DNA of 7,354 nt, taken from positions 1 through 7,354 of the forward strand of contig CAZHYS010000022.1 of assembly GCA_964536975.1 (NCBI GenBank). The letters are read 5' to 3'. The notes under the pieces are model-generated. The model worked only from the letters and a program-made list of their open reading frames with translations, was not told the DNA's origin and searched no databases. This DNA comes from JAKQDP01 sp964536975 (lineage in GTDB: Bacteria > Patescibacteriota > Patescibacteriia > 2-01-FULL-39-33). Below are positions 5,565-7,354 of the stretch, piece by piece. The number at the start of each line of letters is the position of its first letter. Position 1 is the first letter of the stretch. Both the position numbers and the translations under genes were made by a program.

Positions 5565-6422
5565 ATGGAAAACACCGAAAATAAGAAGTCCGGCGGCCTG
5601 ACCAAGGGGGTAATTTGGGGCGTGGTGGCCGGGTTGGTTATTTTGGCGGTAGTCGTGGCGATTGTTTTTTTCTTTTTTAAGAAAGATAACGGCGCGCCGG
5701 CTGATAACACCGGCCAAACCCAGGAGCAAGCCAAATTAAGAATCACTGTTATCACCAAAAAAGATTGCGCTGACTGCTGGGATGTCAATTTGTTTTTGGA
5801 CGCTTTGAGGGACAATAATATCAAGGAAGAAGGATTGGAGACTATTTATATCGATGACGCCTCCACCCAGAATATCGTTGATAAATACAAGATCACCAAG
5901 ATTCCGACAGTGCTGATTTCCGGCGAATTGGATAAGAACGCGAATCTGGCCGCAGCCTGGCCGTCCTTGGGCGAAGTGATTGATGGAGTGTTCGTGTTCC
6001 GCGAGATTCTGCCGCCTTATGTTGATCTGGCGACCGGACAGATCAAGGGCAAATTTTCCGTGACTTATTTGACTGATCAGTCTTGCGCGGAATGTTATAA
6101 TTATCAGGATCATGAGCAGGTGCTCAAAAATTTCGGGATGAAAGCGTCCGAGAGCAAGACAGTAGATGTTTCAACGGACGAGGGAAAAGCGCTCGTGGAA
6201 AAGTACGCCATTGAAGGGGCGCCGACCATTATTTTGACCGGCGAATTGTCCGAATACCAGTATTTGAATCAAGTTTGGCCGTTAGTCGGCAAGACTGCCG
6301 ATGACGGAGCGTATGTATTTACCAAACTGGAAGAAATGGGGTCATATAAGAATATTAAGACTGGAAAAGTGGTGGAAGTGTCTGTACCGACAGCGGCAGA
6401 AACTGCGCCGGCTGCTCAATAA
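5565..6422 (+). CDS. Membrane-anchored protein with two tandem thioredoxin-like domains
   Basis: A 285-residue protein with a short charged N-terminus, one membrane helix (about 15-38, ending FFFFKK) and a Gln/Thr/Asp-rich linker, so the rest should lie outside the membrane. Two homologous thioredoxin-like domains follow. Domain 1 (about 58-160) has CADC (C68, C71) and the cis-proline motif IPTVLISGEL (P114). Domain 2 (about 163-270) has CAEC (C174, C177) and APTIILTGEL (P220). Both domains then continue with a W-P motif (AWPSLGE / VWPLVGK), a FVF/YVF strand and a T-G-x-I/V-K/V turn, showing an internal duplication. The tail is Ala/Thr-rich. Orientation by the positive-inside rule is ambiguous because Lys occurs on both sides; the anchor-then-linker layout favours an external position. 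It probably exchanges disulfides with the CcdA-like fusion encoded upstream. No Shine-Dalgarno precedes the ATG. Confidence 0.85.
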   Translation: MENTENKKSGGLTKGVIWGVVAGLVILAVVVAIVFFFFKKDNGAPADNTGQTQEQAKLRITVITKKDCADCWDVNLFLDALRDNNIKEEGLETIYIDDASTQNIVDKYKITKIPTVLISGELDKNANLAAAWPSLGEVIDGVFVFREILPPYVDLATGQIKGKFSVTYLTDQSCAECYNYQDHEQVLKNFGMKASESKTVDVSTDEGKALVEKYAIEGAPTIILTGELSEYQYLNQVWPLVGKTADDGAYVFTKLEEMGSYKNIKTGKVVEVSVPTAAETAPAAQ

Positions 6423-6443
6423 TTCAAATCAGAGTGAAAATAG

Positions 6444-6488
6444 AAAACCCGATCCGCGCCGCTATGGCAGATCGGGTTTTTGTTTTTT
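6444..6488 (+). terminator. Strong Rho-independent terminator
   Basis: AAAACCCGATC (6444-6454) pairs perfectly with GATCGGGTTTT (6470-6480). GCC (6458-6460) and GGC (6466-6468) can extend the stem inside the loop. It is followed by a T-rich run to 6488. It lies 22 bp after the double-thioredoxin stop codon and ends the redox block. The A-rich left side also allows some bidirectional activity, but no gene converges from the right. Confidence 0.9.
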
Positions 6489-6536
6489 AGCGCGGTTAAG
6501 TTGATGTTTTTTATCGGCGACATTAATAAAATGGCC

Positions 6537-6565
6537 TTGATTTTGTCCGCCGAAATTGGTATGAT
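6537..6565 (+). promoter_or_regulatory. Extended -10 promoter of rsmI
   Basis: TTGATT at 6537-6542, a 17-bp spacer and TATGAT at 6560-6565, with the extended -10 element TG at 6557-6558. The expected transcript start, around 6572, is only about three bases before the ATG, so the rsmI mRNA should be leaderless or nearly so. Confidence 0.65.
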
Positions 6566-6574
6566 TTAATCATT

Positions 6575-7261
6575 ATGAAAGGGCAATTATACATTGTGGC
6601 CACGCCGATAGGCAACCTAGCGGATGTCACTTTTCGGGCGATAGAGACGTTGAAAAACGCGGATCTTATCGCTTGCGAGGATACGAGAGTGTCGCGGAAG
6701 CTGTTGGATCATTATCATATTAGCGCGGAGATGGTCGCTTATCATCAGCATAGCGGTCCGGCGAAAACTGATTTGATCGTCCGCCGGCTGGAGCAGGGCG
6801 AGAAAATCGCTTTGGTTACTGACGCCGGCACGCCCGGCATCGCCGATCCGGGCAATAAGCTGATCGCCGAAGTTTTGGAGAAATTGGGCGATCGGGTGGA
6901 AATTATTACCATACCCGGGCCGGCGGCAATAATCGCCGCCTTGTCCATATCTGGATTGCCGACTGACCGCTTCGTGTTTTTCGGATTTTTGCCACACAAG
7001 AAAGGCAAACAGACGACGATCAAGAAGATAATTGAGAATGAAGAGACAGTGGTTTTTTATGAATCAACCCATCGGATTATTAAGACGCTGGAAATGATGA
7101 AATCACTGATGCCCTCCGGGGCGCCGGAAAAGAAATTGGTCGTTTGCCGCGAGTTGACCAAAAAATTTGAAACCATTTATCGCGGGAGCGTCTCGGAAGT
7201 ATTGGAGCAAATCAAGGCGACTAGCGCCAAAGGCGAATTCGTGATTGTCGCCGGAAATTAA
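6575..7261 (+). CDS. rsmI: 16S rRNA (cytidine-1402-2'-O)-methyltransferase RsmI, short form
   Basis: A 228-residue SAM-dependent methyltransferase that, in the family, 2'-O-methylates C1402 in the decoding centre of 16S rRNA. It has the tetrapyrrole-methylase fold with all hallmark blocks: LYIVATPIGNLADVT (5-19), LIACEDTR (31-38), HQHS (57-60), LVTDAGTPGIADPG (80-93), IPGPAAIIAAL (113-123), DRFVFFGFLP (131-140), FYESTHRI (161-168), CRELTKKFET (191-200) and the final GEFVIVAGN (220-228). It ends right after the catalytic domain, whereas E. coli RsmI continues to about 286 residues, so the C-terminal extension is absent. The frame ends cleanly and the last motif is the normal domain end, so it is not a truncation by mutation. 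The ATG is set by the conserved N-terminus. It is followed 48 bp later by metG. Confidence 0.95.
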   Translation: MKGQLYIVATPIGNLADVTFRAIETLKNADLIACEDTRVSRKLLDHYHISAEMVAYHQHSGPAKTDLIVRRLEQGEKIALVTDAGTPGIADPGNKLIAEVLEKLGDRVEIITIPGPAAIIAALSISGLPTDRFVFFGFLPHKKGKQTTIKKIIENEETVVFYESTHRIIKTLEMMKSLMPSGAPEKKLVVCRELTKKFETIYRGSVSEVLEQIKATSAKGEFVIVAGN

Positions 7262-7309
7262 AAATAAATTTTAATGGCGAGACGGGGCATTAATTAATCA
7301 GACTATTTT

Positions 7310-7354
7310 ATGAGTAAATTTTATATCACAACGCCAATTTATTATGTCAATGAC
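7310..7354 (+). CDS. metG: Methionyl-tRNA synthetase, N-terminal fragment cut by window end
   Basis: The first 15 codons read MSKFYITTPIYYVND, the characteristic start of methionyl-tRNA synthetase, in which ITTPIYYVN precedes the HIGH-type signature (here outside the window). The enzyme charges tRNA-Met with methionine in the cytoplasm. The gene is too short to appear as a normal open frame here. No clear promoter or Shine-Dalgarno lies in the 48 bp after rsmI, so it may be read from the rsmI promoter. The ATG at 7310 fits the family N-terminus exactly. Confidence 0.85.
   Translation, partial: MSKFYITTPIYYVND

Noticed and set aside
5736..6113. Minus-strand frame of 125 codons inside the double-thioredoxin gene
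   Set aside because: No recognisable domain, no promoter or RBS, and it lies wholly opposite a gene with clear conserved motifs.
6617..6997. Minus-strand frame of 126 codons opposite rsmI
   Set aside because: A shadow of the rsmI codon pattern. The plus strand carries every RsmI motif.

Overview
The window looks like a chromosomal segment of a small-genome bacterium, most likely of the Candidate Phyla Radiation (Patescibacteria, Parcubacteria-like). This is an inference from three things: the short forms of the housekeeping proteins, the near absence of Shine-Dalgarno sequences before the host genes, and the mix of a DUF5320/DUF134 pair, a YibE/F protein and several minimal thioredoxin-fold proteins. 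All recognised genes are on the plus strand. No rRNA, tRNA or CRISPR array was seen.

Layout. Positions 55-1075 hold a compact insertion sequence with one IS481-like DDE transposase between imperfect terminal inverted repeats. Just downstream, a near-consensus promoter (1089-1117) drives a two-gene unit: a Gly/Met-rich DUF5320 protein and a DUF134 helix-turn-helix protein. Next comes a ZIP-family metal transporter (1732-2481) with its own promoter, placed so that the mRNA could be leaderless. Positions 2482-2840 contain no gene but a cluster of G/C-skewed palindromic repeats in both orientations.

Positions 2841-6422 form a thiol-redox and membrane block: a small cytosolic thioredoxin with a CPEC site, a secreted thioredoxin-like domain fused to a CcdA/DsbD-like membrane domain, a YibE/F membrane protein, and a membrane-anchored protein with two thioredoxin-like domains in tandem, each with CxxC and a cis-proline motif. 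I infer that electrons pass from the cytosolic thioredoxin through the CcdA-like domain to extracytoplasmic thioredoxin domains. The role of YibE/F here is unknown. A strong Rho-independent terminator (6444-6488) closes the block.

The last part holds housekeeping genes: rsmI (16S rRNA 2'-O-methyltransferase, short form) behind an extended -10 promoter with almost no leader, then the first 15 codons of metG (methionyl-tRNA synthetase), cut by the window end.

The most interesting parts are the envelope redox block with its inverted DsbD-like domain order and double thioredoxin, the palindromic repeat cluster, the DUF5320/DUF134 promoter with a dyad over the -10 box, and the signs of leaderless or SD-independent translation.
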